This document shows, one piece after another, positions 5,644 through 6,660 of a stretch of 6,660 nt of DNA. Under the pieces are notes generated by a model. The model searched no databases. It saw only the letters and a program-made list of their open reading frames with translations, and was not told the origin of the DNA. Source of the DNA: JBATBW01 sp049662565 (lineage in GTDB: Bacteria; Bacillota_I; Bacilli_A; Erysipelotrichales; Erysipelotrichaceae); the NCBI GenBank assembly GCA_049662565.1, contig JBATBW010000136.1:1-6660 (forward strand). Direction: 5' to 3'. The translations under genes were made by a program, and so were the position numbers. Position 1 is the stretch's first letter, and every line of letters begins with the position of its first letter.

Positions 5644-6374
5644 ATTTCTTCCACTCTTTTCTCAATATCATCACTAATCAATTTTTTGACATCATCATCT
5701 AAAATTAGTTCTAACACACTATTTAAATAACCATGCGACAATAACTTAACGGCCGTAATCTCATTAATCCCTCTTGATTGAAGATAATATAATTGATCTT
5801 CATCTAATTTACCAATCGTACAAGCATGTTTAGCTTGAACATCATTTTCATCAATATATAAAACCGGTAAAGCTTTAACCTCTTTCACATCCTTATAAGT
5901 TAATACTCTTGTCGTTTGATAAGCACTAGATTGATAATTTCCCTTACTAATTTTACCAATCGTATCACAATAATATTCACCATCTTCCAATACCACACCA
6001 TAACTTTCCATGTTACTAGTCGTATAAGGAGCAAGATGATCAATATTAAACTTATAAGTTTGGCGATCCTTAGTAATACTACTACTACAACCTAAAAACT
6101 TTGCCTCTTCTTTCAGTAATTTAATATCCATCTCAATATTAGTTTCTTTTAAACTAAACATACAAAAGGTGATATTTAAACTATCATAAACATCCCCTTT
6201 TACTCTTATTGTAATTGCCTTATTCGCACCATTGACAATATTAACATTCATCATATGATCACATTTAATATTAATATCAATATCATTTTCCACCAACAAA
6301 TTATAAATCATATCCTCCGATAGATTAATTGTAGGTTCATCAATTTGATAAAAACCACTCTCTAACAATCTCAT
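5631..6374 (-). CDS. sufD: Short-form Fe-S cluster assembly protein SufD
   Basis: A 247-residue SufD, the SufB paralogue that completes the SufBC2D complex and helps iron entry. Most SufD proteins are about 420-440 residues; here almost the whole N-terminal helical domain is missing and the protein begins near the beta-helix core. Still present are HLAPYTTSN, the GNYQSSAYQTTRVL turn and the C-terminal signature KHACTIGKLDEDQLYYLQSR. His183 in that signature lies 64 residues from the end, against 63 for functional His360 in E. coli SufD. A longer frame opens with GTG at 6401 inside sufC, but ATG 6374 has GACAAGG 8 bases upstream and leaves only 1 base after the sufC stop, so it is preferred. 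Reading is clean, with no frameshift remnant upstream, so the shortness looks evolved, not broken. Confidence 0.92.
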   Translation of the reverse strand: MRLLESGFYQIDEPTINLSEDMIYNLLVENDIDINIKCDHMMNVNIVNGANKAITIRVKGDVYDSLNITFCMFSLKETNIEMDIKLLKEEAKFLGCSSSITKDRQTYKFNIDHLAPYTTSNMESYGVVLEDGEYYCDTIGKISKGNYQSSAYQTTRVLTYKDVKEVKALPVLYIDENDVQAKHACTIGKLDEDQLYYLQSRGINEITAVKLLSHGYLNSVLELILDDDVKKLISDDIEKRVEEICLM

Positions 6375-6375
6375 A

Positions 6376-6660
6376 TTACTTACCTTGTCCGCTATTACCA
6401 CAAGTACCTAATAAAACGGGATTTTTATCTTCTTTATTAATCTTAATATTCAACTCTTTAATCAACCAATCATAACCATCCGTATCAATCTTATCTACTA
6501 AAGAATAATCACCACTACGAACGATCTTACCATCAATAATGATATGCACAAAAGATGGTTGAACTAAATTACAAAATCTTTCATAATGGGAAATAATCAT
6601 TAAACCCATTTTAGTTTCATCCTTTTGTTGATTAATTGCATTAGCAACAATCTTTAAAGC
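6376..6660 (-). CDS. sufC: SufC ATPase, C-terminal part (5' end outside window)
   Basis: The last 94 codons of the ABC-type ATPase that powers rearrangement of SufB-SufD during cluster assembly. The frame is open to the window edge. Seen: ALKIVANAIN (the segment after the D-loop), the H-loop switch histidine in MIISHYERF, then FVHIIIDGKIVRSGDYSLVD and GYDWLIKEL, all typical SufC C-terminal features. Walker A, the ABC signature and Walker B lie outside the window. After the usual end near YDW-KE there is a tail of about 24 residues ending LLGTCGNSGQGK. ATG at 6609 is internal, not a start. It is the most upstream suf gene seen, so the operon promoter is beyond the window. Confidence 0.95.
   Translation of the reverse strand, partial: ALKIVANAINQQKDETKMGLMIISHYERFCNLVQPSFVHIIIDGKIVRSGDYSLVDKIDTDGYDWLIKELNIKINKEDKNPVLLGTCGNSGQGK

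Noticed and set aside
6375..6401. GTG start at 6401 giving SufD nine more residues
   Set aside because: It would overlap sufC by 26 bases and has no suitably placed ribosome site, while ATG 6374 has GACAAGG 8 bases upstream.

Overview
The window is AT-rich chromosomal DNA from a low-GC Gram-positive bacterium. The SUF gene order sufC-D-S-U-B, a SufU scaffold of the Gram-positive type, purine-rich Shine-Dalgarno sites and tightly overlapping genes all fit Firmicutes. The very low GC, the shortened SufD and the general protein style suggest an Erysipelotrichia/Coprobacillaceae-like or Mollicutes-related lineage. That placement is an inference. No TGA is read through in any gene, so nothing points away from the standard bacterial code.

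Right two thirds (1823-6660, minus strand): an iron-sulfur cluster assembly operon. In transcription order it holds the 3' part of sufC (cut by the window edge), a short sufD, sufS, sufU, sufB and a HAD-family (NagD-like, class IIA) phosphatase gene. Junctions are 1 nt apart, 13 nt overlapping, 8 nt apart, 8 nt overlapping and a TAATG overlap, so this is one transcript with probable translational coupling. It ends at a perfect-stem hairpin terminator at 1785-1821. SufS takes sulfur from cysteine, SufU carries it on, and SufB-SufC-SufD builds and releases the cluster. The phosphatase has no known place in this pathway.

Left third (1-1822): an accessory, decaying region. Bases 1-98 encode the C-terminus of an IstB-type ATPase from an IS21-family insertion sequence. 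A perfect 11-bp inverted repeat at 133-162 is a candidate right end of that element, and the base after it falls five codons into a possible interrupted minus-strand gene. A DUF454 (YbaN-like) membrane protein gene follows on the minus strand. The next 475 bases (664-1138) hold no intact gene, only broken open stretches. They are closed by a 28-bp perfect palindrome that overlaps a near-consensus sigma-70-type promoter. This promoter reads into a 61-codon ORF with a doubtful start and then a gene with an excellent ribosome site but a frameshift and an in-frame stop (1328-1782).

I see no CRISPR array, tRNA, rRNA or clear new multi-gene system. The points most worth checking are the loss of the zinc-swapping histidine in SufS despite an intact SufU zinc site, the very short SufD, the phosphatase fused to the operon's end, and the palindrome/promoter over the decayed gene pair.
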